From Oscillospiraceae bacterium (GTDB lineage: Bacteria > Bacillota > Clostridia > Oscillospirales > Oscillospiraceae), in the NCBI GenBank assembly GCA_031270395.1, contig JAISXU010000083.1, positions 1 through 35,124 on the forward strand: a DNA stretch of 35,124 nucleotides, written 5' to 3'. The notes under the pieces are model-generated. The model saw nothing but the letters and a program-made list of their open reading frames with translations. It was not told where the DNA came from and ran no database searches. How positions within the stretch are numbered: position 1 is the first letter of the stretch; the number at the start of each line of letters is the position of its first letter. Below, one piece after another: positions 7,993-15,601 of this stretch. The position numbers were made by a program, and so were the translations under genes.

Positions 7993-8069
7993 CGTGGGGG
8001 AGTAAATTTTTTTGGGGGAGGGCTGCCGTATCTTCGCCTGCACGGCCTTCGTGACCGCATTGTGACGCC

Positions 8070-8098
8070 ATACTACACCATTGGCTATAATTTGTCAA
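8070..8098 (-). promoter_or_regulatory. Main promoter of the ABC importer operon
   Basis: On the minus strand, consensus TTGACA (8093-8098) and TAGTAT (8070-8075) are separated by 17 bases. Transcription would begin near 8063, giving a leader of about 220 bases before the binding-protein gene, long enough for leader control, though I recognise no riboswitch class. Confidence 0.7.
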
Positions 8099-8145
8099 GC
8101 GTTATATTTCGTTTGTCACGGCTTGAGGCGTATCGTCCTCACACG

Positions 8146-8253
8146 CTACGCTAAGTCTCGCTTCCGGCTATAGCCGAAAGCTCGCTCGCTACGCGGTTCG
8201 TCCTCTCCGAATCGCAACCGCTACGCCCCGGTTGCGATTCGGTTTGGGATGTG
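8146..8253. repeat. Composite hairpin repeat, copy 1
   Basis: This stretch has CTACGCTAAG, CGCTTCCGGCTATAGCCG, then AAAGCTCGC, CGTCCTCTCC and a final hairpin of GAATCGCAACCG with its complement. The same order of blocks occurs at about 34907-35000. The blocks are similar, but the terminal hairpin stem has a different sequence. Confidence 0.65.
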
Positions 8254-8366
8254 GGGATTGGGACCGCGGGAAGGTGTTATCTGTTATCTGTTAACTGTTA
8301 ACTGTCCGTCGGGCTTCGTTTCGGCTTGGGACGTAGTTCTCGAGCCACAGCCCGCCTGTCGGCGGA

Positions 8367-8390
8367 CAGGCGAAAAGGACGAGAGAGCGA
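8367..8390. repeat. 24-base repeat upstream of the gldA promoter
   Basis: The 24 bases beginning CAGGCGAAAAGGACGAGAG are identical to 30644-30667. Both copies follow a CGCCTGTC-type hairpin and both lie 40-50 bases upstream of a -35 hexamer. Confidence 0.8.
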
Positions 8391-8428
8391 ATACGAGTGC
8401 AAACGAAATGTTCGCTTTTCGGTTATTA

Positions 8429-8457
8429 TTGACTCATTAAGCTGTTTGTGCTATTCT
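8429..8457 (+). promoter_or_regulatory. Promoter of gldA-pcrA
   Basis: TTGACT (8429-8434) and TATTCT (8452-8457) with a 17-base spacer, about 30 bases before the gldA ATG. A GTGGAG ribosome site follows. Confidence 0.6.
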
Positions 8458-8488
8458 TTTGGCAAATTAACAGATTAGTGGAGTTATT

Positions 8489-9610
8489 ATGACAAACAGA
8501 CCTTATATATTCATATCGCCGTCGAAATACGTTCAGGGCGCCGGCGCGGTGCTTGAGCTCGGCGTACACGTGAGGCCGCTCGGCGTCAACGCGCTCGTCA
8601 TAGGCGGCAAAACCGGCCTCGCGGTCACGCGCGAGGGGCGAGAGCGCAGCTTCCGGGAGCACGGTATACGCCAGACCGAGGCGCCGTTCGGCGGCGAATC
8701 GAGCGATGCCGAGATAGCGCGCCTGACGCGGCTTGCGCGCGCGGAGCTCTGCGACGTAGTAATAGCGTGCGGCGGCGGAAAGGCGATCGACACGGCGAAA
8801 GCGGTTGCGGACGCGGCCGGGCTGCCCGTCGCCATCGTGCCGACAGTCGCGTCGAACGACTCGCCGTGCAGCGCGCTTTCGGTCATATACCGCGACGACG
8901 GCTCGTTTGACAGGATACAGACCTTTAAGCGCAACCCCGATCTCGTGCTCGTGGATACGGCGGTCATAGCTCGCTCGCCCGTCCGCCAGCTCGTGTCCGG
9001 TATGGGCGACGCGCTCGCCACGTGGTACGAGGCTCGGGCGTGTCTGCGCTCCGGCGCTCTCAACGTGTCGGGCGGCGCCGTCACGCTGACGGCCGCGGCG
9101 CTCGCCCGGCTGTGCCGTGATACGCTTTTCGAGAACGGCCCCGACGCCGTCGCCGCCTGCCGCGACAATGTCGTCACTCCGGCGCTGGATAGGGTAGTGG
9201 AGGCCAATACTCTGCTGAGCGGCCTAGGCTTCGAGAGCGCGGGCGTGGCGCTTGCGCACGCGTTGAGCGAGGCGTTTTCATGTATGCCGTGTATGCACGC
9301 GTACACGCACGGCGAGAAGGTGGCTTTCGGCCTTCTCGTCCAGCTTGTGCTTGAGGGCGTGCCGGAGGACGAGCTCGGGAGCGTCTACAGCTTCTGCCGC
9401 GAGGTCGGACTTCCGACGACGCTCGCGGAGCTGGGCGCGGACGGCGCCGACGCTATATCCCTGCGGATCGTCGCGGAGACCGCCGCGGAGCCGGGCAGAC
9501 CGTCCGGTAACCTCCCGTTTCCCGTGACGGCGGACTCTATACTGCAGGCCATGACGGAGGCGGACGCGTTCGGACGGACGCTCGCAGGGGTACATAATGA
9601 CGGCGTCTGA
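8489..9610 (+). CDS. gldA: Glycerol dehydrogenase (NAD-dependent)
   Basis: This 373-residue protein is an iron/zinc-type alcohol dehydrogenase of the GldA group, which interconverts glycerol and dihydroxyacetone with NAD. The Gly-rich nucleotide motif CGGGKAIDTAKAVAD (94-108), the ASNDSPCSA segment (121-129) and IYRDDGSF (133-140) are typical. Metal ligands expected for GldA are present: Asp174 (GMGDALATWYEA), His257 (ALAHALSEAF) and His274 (HAYTHGEKVAFG). Length matches the family (365-380). The last 14 bases overlap the pcrA start, so the two genes are probably co-transcribed. Other substrates (for example 1,2-diols) cannot be excluded. Confidence 0.88.
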   Translation: MTNRPYIFISPSKYVQGAGAVLELGVHVRPLGVNALVIGGKTGLAVTREGRERSFREHGIRQTEAPFGGESSDAEIARLTRLARAELCDVVIACGGGKAIDTAKAVADAAGLPVAIVPTVASNDSPCSALSVIYRDDGSFDRIQTFKRNPDLVLVDTAVIARSPVRQLVSGMGDALATWYEARACLRSGALNVSGGAVTLTAAALARLCRDTLFENGPDAVAACRDNVVTPALDRVVEANTLLSGLGFESAGVALAHALSEAFSCMPCMHAYTHGEKVAFGLLVQLVLEGVPEDELGSVYSFCREVGLPTTLAELGADGADAISLRIVAETAAEPGRPSGNLPFPVTADSILQAMTEADAFGRTLAGVHNDGV

Positions 9611-12020
9611 GCTGCGCGAGCGGTTCGCCGCCGCGCGCCGGCGCTTTATTGAGCGCGAGTTTTCCGATTTGAACGAGATGCAGAGGGACGCGGCTCTGGC
9701 CACCGAGGGGCCGCTTCTCATACTCGCGGGCGCCGGCAGCGGAAAGACGACGGTGCTCATCAACAGGATAGCCAATCTGCTCAGCTTCGGACGCGCCTCC
9801 GATTCCTCCGACGTTCCGGAGTACGTCACGCGGGACGACCTCGAGTTTATCGAGCGGTACAACGATTCACCGCGCCCGGACAGCCGCGACCGGGCGTTTT
9901 CGCTTTGCGAGTTCGAACCCGTCGCGCCGTGGCGCATAATCGCCATCACGTTTACCAACAAGGCGGCCGGTGAGATAAAGGAGCGGCTTGAACGGCGGTT
10001 GGGGCCGGAGGCGCTTGACATCTGGGCCATGACGTTCCACTCGGCGTGCGTGCGCATACTGCGCCACGATATTGAGGCGCTCGGTTACAGCAGATCCTTT
10101 GCCATATACGACGCGTCCGACAGCGTATCGCTCATGAAACGGGTGATTCGGGATCTCAATCTCGACGACAAGTCGTATCCGCCGAGGGCCGTCCTCAGCG
10201 CAATCAGCCGCGCTAAGGACGCACTGATATCGGCGCGGGACTTCTTCGACGACGCCCAAAAGAGCGGCGATGTTCGCCGGCGCAATACGGCAAAGGCGTA
10301 CATGGAGTACGAGAACCGTTTGCGGGCGGCGAACGCGCTGGATTTTGACGATCTGCTGCTGCTCGCCGTGCGGTTGCTGCGGGAACATGAGGACGTCCGG
10401 CAATTCTACCAGAGCAAGTTTCAATATGTCATGATAGACGAGTATCAGGATACGAACAATTTACAGTACATGCTCGCGGAGCTGCTCGCCGGGGGGCATC
10501 GGAATATCTGCGTCGTCGGCGACGACGACCAGAGCATATATAAATTCAGGGGCGCGACAATAGAGAATATCCTGAACTTTGAATCCAAGTACAAAAATGC
10601 ACGACTCATACGGCTCGAGGAGAATTACCGCTCCACAAGCCATATACTCGCCGCCGCGAACGACGTCATAAGCAACAACACGGGCAGACGCGGCAAAAAG
10701 CTGTGGACGCGGAAAACGGGCGGCGACGCGCCCACAGTCCACATCGCGCCGGACGAGCGCGGGGAGGCGCGTTTTATCGCCGACTCCATTTTGGCGCTGG
10801 TCAGCGCGGGGGGCAAATGGAGCGACAGCGCGGTGCTGTACCGCATGAACGCGCAGTCGAACCAGCTTGAATACGCGTTCAAGGGTTACGGGATCCCGTA
10901 CCGCGTCGTAGGCGGCACGAGCTTCTATGAGCGCGCCGAGATAAAGGACATGCTTTCGTACCTCTGTGTCGTGAACAATCCGGCGGACGACCTGCGTTTA
11001 TTGAGGATAATCAATACCCCGCCGCGCGGCATCGGCCAGCGTACGATAGAGCTGCTGACCGAAATCGCCGTCTCCGAAAACGCCGCGATATTTACGACCA
11101 TGCAAAATTCCGCGTCATACGCCGAGCTGCAAAAGGCGTCCCCAAAGCTGCTCGGTTTTTGCGGGATTATCGAGGCTCTGCGCTTATACGACGCGTCGCC
11201 GGAGCTGCCGGAGCTCTACGACGCACTGCTCGAACGCAGCGGTTATGTGAGGGCGCTGGAGGAGAGGAGGACAGAGGAAAATATTTCGCGGATCGAGAAT
11301 GTTCGGGAGTTGAAGACGAATATACTCAACTACATAAACGAAAACCCGGACGGCTCGCTCAACGGCTTTCTCAGCGAGACGGCGCTGTACACCGACCTCG
11401 ACCGAGGAGAGGACGGACTTGACCGTGCCGTGCTGATGACCATGCACAGCGCAAAGGGGCTGGAGTTTGACAACGTCTTCATAGCAGGCGCGGACGAGGG
11501 CATTTTCCCCGGTATGCGCGCCATAGGCGACCCCGTGGAGTTGGAGGAGGAGCGCAGACTGTGCTACGTCGCGATAACGCGCGCGCGCAAGACGCTCTGC
11601 TTCGTGAGCGCGCGCCGGCGTATGCTGTTCGGAAAGACCGCGCCCGGCAAGCTCTCTCGCTTCGTGGAGGAGATCGACGACGAGCATATCGTAAAGCCGA
11701 GGTCGGGCCGCGCGAACATCGACATCGTTTTTGACGACACCGAATATGAGACCGGTCACGCACCGCCGCGCGGGAGCCGTTACCCTCCCCCCGCGCGGCG
11801 CCGCGCGGGGGCCGCCCAAGCGCCCGCGCCCGCAAAACAAAAACCGCCCGCCGAGAACTATCGCCCGGGCGACACGGTCGAACACAAATTATTCGGACGC
11901 GGACTCGTCACACTCGCGCAGTCCGCCGGGAACGACGCGCTTCTGGAGATAGCGTTTGACACGGCGGGCACTAAACGCTTTATGCGCAACTCCGTATCGC
12001 AATATCTCAAACGCGTTTGA
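9597..12020 (+). CDS. pcrA: ATP-dependent DNA helicase PcrA/UvrD
   Basis: An 807-residue superfamily 1A helicase that unwinds DNA 3' to 5' in repair and replication-fork clearance. Motifs in order: Q-motif LNEMQRDA (25-32), Walker A GAGSGKTT (45-52), FTNKAA, MTFHS, Walker B VMIDEYQDTN (around 280), VGDDDQSIYKFRGA (around 307-320), LEENYRS, VLYRMNAQ, MTMHSAKGLEF and VAITRAR (around 653). The C-terminus has a Pro/Ala-rich linker and then the PcrA Tudor-like domain that contacts RNA polymerase (GDTVEHKLFGRGLV). Compared with typical PcrA (720-750 residues) there is an insertion of about 45 residues between motifs I and Ia (about 66-110). The ATG lies inside the end of gldA with an AGGGG ribosome site. 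Confidence 0.95.
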   Translation: MTASELRERFAAARRRFIEREFSDLNEMQRDAALATEGPLLILAGAGSGKTTVLINRIANLLSFGRASDSSDVPEYVTRDDLEFIERYNDSPRPDSRDRAFSLCEFEPVAPWRIIAITFTNKAAGEIKERLERRLGPEALDIWAMTFHSACVRILRHDIEALGYSRSFAIYDASDSVSLMKRVIRDLNLDDKSYPPRAVLSAISRAKDALISARDFFDDAQKSGDVRRRNTAKAYMEYENRLRAANALDFDDLLLLAVRLLREHEDVRQFYQSKFQYVMIDEYQDTNNLQYMLAELLAGGHRNICVVGDDDQSIYKFRGATIENILNFESKYKNARLIRLEENYRSTSHILAAANDVISNNTGRRGKKLWTRKTGGDAPTVHIAPDERGEARFIADSILALVSAGGKWSDSAVLYRMNAQSNQLEYAFKGYGIPYRVVGGTSFYERAEIKDMLSYLCVVNNPADDLRLLRIINTPPRGIGQRTIELLTEIAVSENAAIFTTMQNSASYAELQKASPKLLGFCGIIEALRLYDASPELPELYDALLERSGYVRALEERRTEENISRIENVRELKTNILNYINENPDGSLNGFLSETALYTDLDRGEDGLDRAVLMTMHSAKGLEFDNVFIAGADEGIFPGMRAIGDPVELEEERRLCYVAITRARKTLCFVSARRRMLFGKTAPGKLSRFVEEIDDEHIVKPRSGRANIDIVFDDTEYETGHAPPRGSRYPPPARRRAGAAQAPAPAKQKPPAENYRPGDTVEHKLFGRGLVTLAQSAGNDALLEIAFDTAGTKRFMRNSVSQYLKRV

Positions 12021-12459
12021 CGCGGATGGCCTGAAACTGTAACGCGTCCGGTTCGTTTGCGTGTGTATTGCGAGTAAAACTCATACAAACGGGATATTAT
12101 GCGTCCGCTTACGACCCGCGCCGAAACACAAAAACCGCATCCGCGGCCTCTCCCGTTTTGATGATTTTTCGCTGTAAAGCCGCTCGGGGCGTGGATTTGT
12201 GGACTGTGGAAAACTCGGTGGAAAATGTGGATAACTATCTGTAGAAAAACTCCGGCCGACTGTCCCGCGTAAACCGGACGCCCCGTTCCTTTCCGCTTGT
12301 CGTCGTATTATTTTGTCTAAAACGCAGAAATTGTACGGGCTGAAATGCAGGTTGGCGTTAAATTATCTACATTATTTTGACGTCCGCCTGCAGTTCCCCG
12401 GCGCCAATAAAAAACTATACAAATTGTAATCGAGCTGTTTCGCGCAGCCAATCGCAAAA
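12021..12459. other. Convergent intergenic region with DnaA-box-like sites
   Basis: This is 439 bases between the convergent pcrA and ruvX genes. No gene and no convincing terminator hairpin is visible. The central part holds a small cluster of DnaA-box matches (see 12205-12234), and the 12290-12440 stretch is relatively AT-rich. Confidence 0.5.
12205..12234. promoter_or_regulatory. Cluster of DnaA-box-like 9-mers
   Basis: TGTGGAAAA (12205-12213) and TGTGGATAA (12226-12234) both match the DnaA box consensus TTWTNCACA on the minus strand; the second is the classic TTATCCACA. GGTGGAAAA between them (12217-12225) has one mismatch. Three sites in 30 bases, in the same orientation, is more than expected by chance, but nothing else marks an origin. 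Confidence 0.35.
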
Positions 12460-12879
12460 TCATTTGAAATGTGAAACCTCGGGGCGTCCTCCGAGATACC
12501 CCTCGAGAATGAGCGAGGCGGCGACGGCGTCAACGACGGTTTTCCGCTTTTTACCGTGTCTGCCCACGGTATCTAATATGTGATGCGCATCCACCGTAGT
12601 TAGCCGCTCGTCCCACAGTGTGACCTCGATTCCAACCGCACCTCGGAGCATGTCGGCAAGCTCCGCGCTGCGGACGGCCCGAGCCCCCGCGGTTCCGTCC
12701 ATATTTCTCGGAAACCCGACGACTATAAGGCGCACCTCTCTGTCTGACGCCTCGGCGACTATTTTCCGCACCAGCGCGTCCCGGTCGCGCTCGACTATCG
12801 TCCACGCGTCTCCCGCTATGCTGCCCGTCGGATCGGACACGGCTATACCGGTGCGGGCCTCCCCGTAGTCCACGGCCAT
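12460..12879 (-). CDS. ruvX: RuvX/YqgF Holliday junction resolvase-like nuclease
   Basis: This RNase-H-fold protein of 139 residues has the family motifs: MAVDYGEARTGIAV (Asp4), VVGFPRNMDG (54-62), WDERLTT (Glu91) and a C-terminal KTVVDAVAAS (Asp117) that supplies the last acidic residue. Family roles include Holliday junction resolution and 16S rRNA 5' maturation. The first ATG (12879) starts right at the first strand, whereas relatives usually have a few residues before it. A good GAGGTGA ribosome site sits 7 bases upstream of an in-frame ATC codon (12894) and is too far from the ATG, so a rare ATC start adding five residues (IDGRI) is possible. A promoter precedes it at 13002-13030. Confidence 0.9.
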   Translation of the reverse strand: MAVDYGEARTGIAVSDPTGSIAGDAWTIVERDRDALVRKIVAEASDREVRLIVVGFPRNMDGTAGARAVRSAELADMLRGAVGIEVTLWDERLTTVDAHHILDTVGRHGKKRKTVVDAVAASLILEGYLGGRPEVSHFK

Positions 12880-12905
12880 GATTCTACCGTCGATGTAAAA
12901 TCACC

Positions 12906-12971
12906 TCATCTCAAAAGCTCTATCCCGACCGACGCGCCGGCGGGGATGTCTCCCGCGCCCGGGGCCGTCAC
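12906..12971 (-). other. Possible 21-codon leader ORF before ruvX
   Basis: On the minus strand a GTG-started frame of 21 codons (VTAPGAGDIP...IELLR) ends in a TGA that overlaps the region of the ruvX ribosome site, as expected for translational coupling. The same frame is open further back to the kinase stop codon without an ATG. Its ribosome site is weak and I recognise no family; it may be chance in GC-rich sequence. Confidence 0.2.
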
Positions 12972-13001
12972 GTACTGTCCGTATTGCGTTATTCCGCAAA
13001 A

Positions 13002-13030
13002 ATTATACCACGCGCGGACTACATCGTCAA
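13002..13030 (-). promoter_or_regulatory. Promoter upstream of ruvX
   Basis: On the minus strand TTGACG (13025-13030) and perfect TATAAT (13002-13007) are 17 bases apart, directly after the kinase stop codon. Transcription would start near 12995, so ruvX can be expressed independently of the long upstream gene series. Confidence 0.7.
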
Positions 13031-13043
13031 TTTGCGAGCAGCT

Positions 13044-13937
13044 TTATTGCCGCGGGAATCGGCGCAGAATCGGCGCTGTCAGCGAACGCATGAACGCCGC
13101 CGGTCTGCGTGGCCTCTCTTTCCCGCGCCGCCCGTCCCGCCGCTCCGTACAGCTGTCGAGCTCATACAGCAGCTCGGCGCATGACTGATATCTGTCGTCG
13201 GGATGCGGGCGCGTACACCGCTCGACGATCCGGTCAAGTCCGGACGGCGGCGCCGGAGCGGTCGGTCGTCGCGACGTGTTTTCAGACGTCGGCGACGACG
13301 GGTCAACGCCCGTCAGCAGGTGGCGGAGCGTCGCTCCGAGACAGAATATATCCGTTCTAACGTCGGGTATGCCGCGCCCTCCGTACTGTTCCGGCGCGGC
13401 ATATCCGGCTGTGCCGAGACTTGCGATATTCGCGGGAGCGTCCGCCGTGAATTCGCGCGCCGCGCCGAAATCGACCAGCGCCACATTGCCGTCAGGCCGC
13501 AGTATGATGTTGGACGGCTTCATGTCCCTGTATATTATCGCCGGCGTCCTGCTGTGCAAATAGCAGAGCACGTCGCAGAGCTGCTTTGCCCACCTCATCA
13601 CGCGCTCCGGCGGCTGCGCGCCCCGCTCGCCCACCACGCGGCTGAGCGGAGTGCCGTCTATGTAATCCATGACGACAAGGAGCGACGACTGCCGCTCTAT
13701 TATATCGGCTATACCCGGAAGACTCGGGTGAGACAGCTTTCTCAGAATATCCGTCTCGACGAGCAGGCTTCGGCGCGCGACCGCAAGCTCGCGCGCGCCG
13801 TCGTTCCTTGTCTCCTTCACCGCCCACAGCTTGCCGGACGCCGCGCTGACCGCCATATAGACGACGCCCATGCCGCCCCTGCCGAGCTCGCCGAGTATCC
13901 TGTATTTTCTGTCTATGAGCGCGCCCTTCTCAAGCAT
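13044..13937 (-). CDS. Soluble PknB-type Ser/Thr protein kinase
   Basis: A 297-residue Hanks-type kinase with all catalytic elements: Gly-rich loop GRGGMGVVY (19-27), Lys41 (AVKE), Glu61, catalytic loop YRDMKPSN (Asp138, Asn143), DFG (156-158), and GTAGYAAPEQYGG in the activation segment. HRD is replaced by YRD, common in bacterial kinases. After about residue 255 only a short basic tail follows: no membrane segment and no PASTA domains, so it is cytosolic, unlike housekeeping PrkC/PknB. It follows the FHA-domain gene after 97 bases and has its own AGGAGG site. The natural substrate is probably the neighbouring FHA protein or Tad components, by context. No phosphatase gene is in the window. 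Confidence 0.93.
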   Translation of the reverse strand: MLEKGALIDRKYRILGELGRGGMGVVYMAVSAASGKLWAVKETRNDGARELAVARRSLLVETDILRKLSHPSLPGIADIIERQSSLLVVMDYIDGTPLSRVVGERGAQPPERVMRWAKQLCDVLCYLHSRTPAIIYRDMKPSNIILRPDGNVALVDFGAAREFTADAPANIASLGTAGYAAPEQYGGRGIPDVRTDIFCLGATLRHLLTGVDPSSPTSENTSRRPTAPAPPSGLDRIVERCTRPHPDDRYQSCAELLYELDSCTERRDGRRGKERPRRPAAFMRSLTAPILRRFPRQ

Positions 13938-13995
13938 TGACGCCTCCTATCCGCTCCGACGCGCGGCGCACACGGCGAGAACCAGCTCCCGTAAC

Positions 13996-14026
13996 TCGTT
14001 TGTCACGGCGAAGCCGTGACAAACGA
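13996..14026. repeat. Palindromic repeat between FHA and kinase genes
   Basis: A 14-bp perfect stem (13996-14009 with 14013-14026) around a GAA loop. The arm TCGTTTG...CAAACGA is shared with palindromes at 30454, 34773 and 34828, while the inner stem differs. It lies 9 bases beyond the FHA gene stop and may act as an intercistronic stem or weak terminator. Confidence 0.75.
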
Positions 14027-14034
14027 ATTTGATC

Positions 14035-15552
14035 CTAATGCAGCCTGAATTCAAATTCCTCGTTAGCGAGACGGAAACGTGCGCCGTGCGTGAGCGCGTA
14101 CTCCCGGCCGCACGTCAACATTTCGCCGCCGAGATACGTGTGATTTGCCGAATTTGTGTCCGCCAGCGTACACTGTCCGCCGCGTGTGGCAATATACGCG
14201 TGGCCTCTGCTTACGGCGGAGTTATCGGCGATACAGTAATCGGCGTAGCTCGGCTCCTTGCCGATACGGAAGACCGGCTTATCCAGCTCTATCCGCTCAT
14301 CGCTCTTGGCGCGTATGAGATACGGCGCGTTTTCTCCCGAGCCGGGCGTGGCCGCGCCGTTCGTTCCGCCCGCGGCCGAGCCAGGATCGTACAAAACCGT
14401 AGTTTCTCCGACCGCACCGGCGCCCAGCACAACGGTATCGCCGAAACCCCTGCGCGCCGTCGACGGCGGCGGGCGGGGCGCCGGTGCATTGCCTTGCTCC
14501 TGTGCGTCCGAATACTCTCCGCGCCGCCCGCCGCGTCTTTTTTCACGCCTTATCGCCGGCTTCTCCACACGCGCCGCCGCGCCTGCGCCGTCTCCGCCGC
14601 CTATCGGGGGCGGCGCCTCACCCGGTATCGCAAAGCCCTCCCGCTCTCCGAGCGCGGCGGCGGCGGAGGCGGCGGAACGCTTGCCGGCGCGACGCCTCCC
14701 GCTGTTGTACAGCAGCCGGTTACCGCGGCTGTAGTGCATCAGTAAATACGGCAGCGATATCGGCGCGGCCTCGCAGTCCTTGCCGGCGGCTATTTCGGCG
14801 GACTGCGCGCCGCCGCGCTCATCTCCGGATAAGCTCAGCTCCGCCGGGCGCTCACGGCCCTTGCCGGGCGCTTCTCCGGAGATCTCCGCCGGCCGCGGCG
14901 CGACGAATTGCGCCGCGGCCGGCTCCCGTCCGTCCCCCGGACGGTCTCCGGCGTCATACCTCTCAAATTGCCTGACGGTATCGCTCAGCCCGCCCGGAGT
15001 AAAAGGCGCGGTTCCGTTCAAGTAATTGATAACGCCGGCAACATATTCGCGGTTCTCGCGCGCGTCATACCGCGCGTTTATTATGAGCTCCTTGAAAAAT
15101 CCGCGCAGCTCCGGCGAGCCCGTCACCCTGCCCGCAACAGGCAGACAAACCAGCGACGTCCGCAGCGTCGTAACGTCCACGAAGATGTACTCGGGATCGA
15201 GAACAAGCGTCGAGACGTCAAGCAGATATTCCTCCGCGGCGGCGGCTGACGCGGCAATTCCGGAGAATACGCCGGTGAGCATACGCCTGGTTACCTCGCC
15301 CGCGAAAAAGTCTTTCACGGATATTTTTGATGTGACGGCGTACCTCAAAAACACTTCGCTGTCCGATTGCGTATAGTAGAGAGGGGCGAGTCCCGTTATT
15401 GTGTTGTTGATAAGCATACCGAGACTTGCGGCGTCCGTCGTCTCGCCGCACTCGATACGGTATACGAGATATGTGACTGAGCCGTGAGTCTCAAACGTGA
15501 AGCCCATAGTGATTACCGCCTTTCCCAGCGCCATCGCCGGATTGATGTTCAT
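14035..15552 (-). CDS. DUF6382/FHA-domain protein
   Basis: A 505-residue cytosolic protein. The N-terminal 200 residues match the DUF6382 type region found before FHA domains in Clostridia (FETHGSVTYLVYRI, DSEVFLRYAVTSKISVKDFF, EVTRRMLTGVFSGI). A long low-complexity linker (about 200-410, Arg/Gly/Pro/Ala-rich) follows. The C-terminal FHA domain (about 412-505) has the phosphothreonine-binding residues: RIGKE, SRGHA and NSANHTYLGG. In the linker, GDTVVLG (Thr373) and GETTVLYD (Thr384/385) look like FHA-binding phospho-sites of the GarA type. The start at 15552 lacks a ribosome site; the ATG at 15507 (MGFTFETHG) has a GGAAAGGCGG-like one and may be real. It lies between the WG-repeat and kinase genes. 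Confidence 0.88.
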   Translation of the reverse strand: MNINPAMALGKAVITMGFTFETHGSVTYLVYRIECGETTDAASLGMLINNTITGLAPLYYTQSDSEVFLRYAVTSKISVKDFFAGEVTRRMLTGVFSGIAASAAAAEEYLLDVSTLVLDPEYIFVDVTTLRTSLVCLPVAGRVTGSPELRGFFKELIINARYDARENREYVAGVINYLNGTAPFTPGGLSDTVRQFERYDAGDRPGDGREPAAAQFVAPRPAEISGEAPGKGRERPAELSLSGDERGGAQSAEIAAGKDCEAAPISLPYLLMHYSRGNRLLYNSGRRRAGKRSAASAAAALGEREGFAIPGEAPPPIGGGDGAGAAARVEKPAIRREKRRGGRRGEYSDAQEQGNAPAPRPPPSTARRGFGDTVVLGAGAVGETTVLYDPGSAAGGTNGAATPGSGENAPYLIRAKSDERIELDKPVFRIGKEPSYADYCIADNSAVSRGHAYIATRGGQCTLADTNSANHTYLGGEMLTCGREYALTHGARFRLANEEFEFRLH

Positions 15553-15601
15553 TTTTAATAATTTTCAATGATATTTTCACCTCGCCGGTCTACGCGGCGT
15601 T

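Larger units (their letters stand above)
7846..8488. other. Divergent promoter region between ABC importer and gldA
   Basis: The 643 bases hold promoters for both neighbours, a small hairpin in the importer leader (GGGCGTT at 7883-7889 with AACGCCC at 7892-7898), and repeat sequences shared with the right end of the window. These include a composite hairpin element at about 8146-8253, tandem TTATCTG/TTAACTG units near 8278-8304, and a 24-base repeat at 8367-8390. I see no gene. Confidence 0.6.

Noticed and set aside
7846-8063. Riboswitch in the ABC importer leader
   Set aside because: The leader is long and has a small hairpin, but no conserved core of a known class (for example SAM, cobalamin, NiCo) could be recognised.
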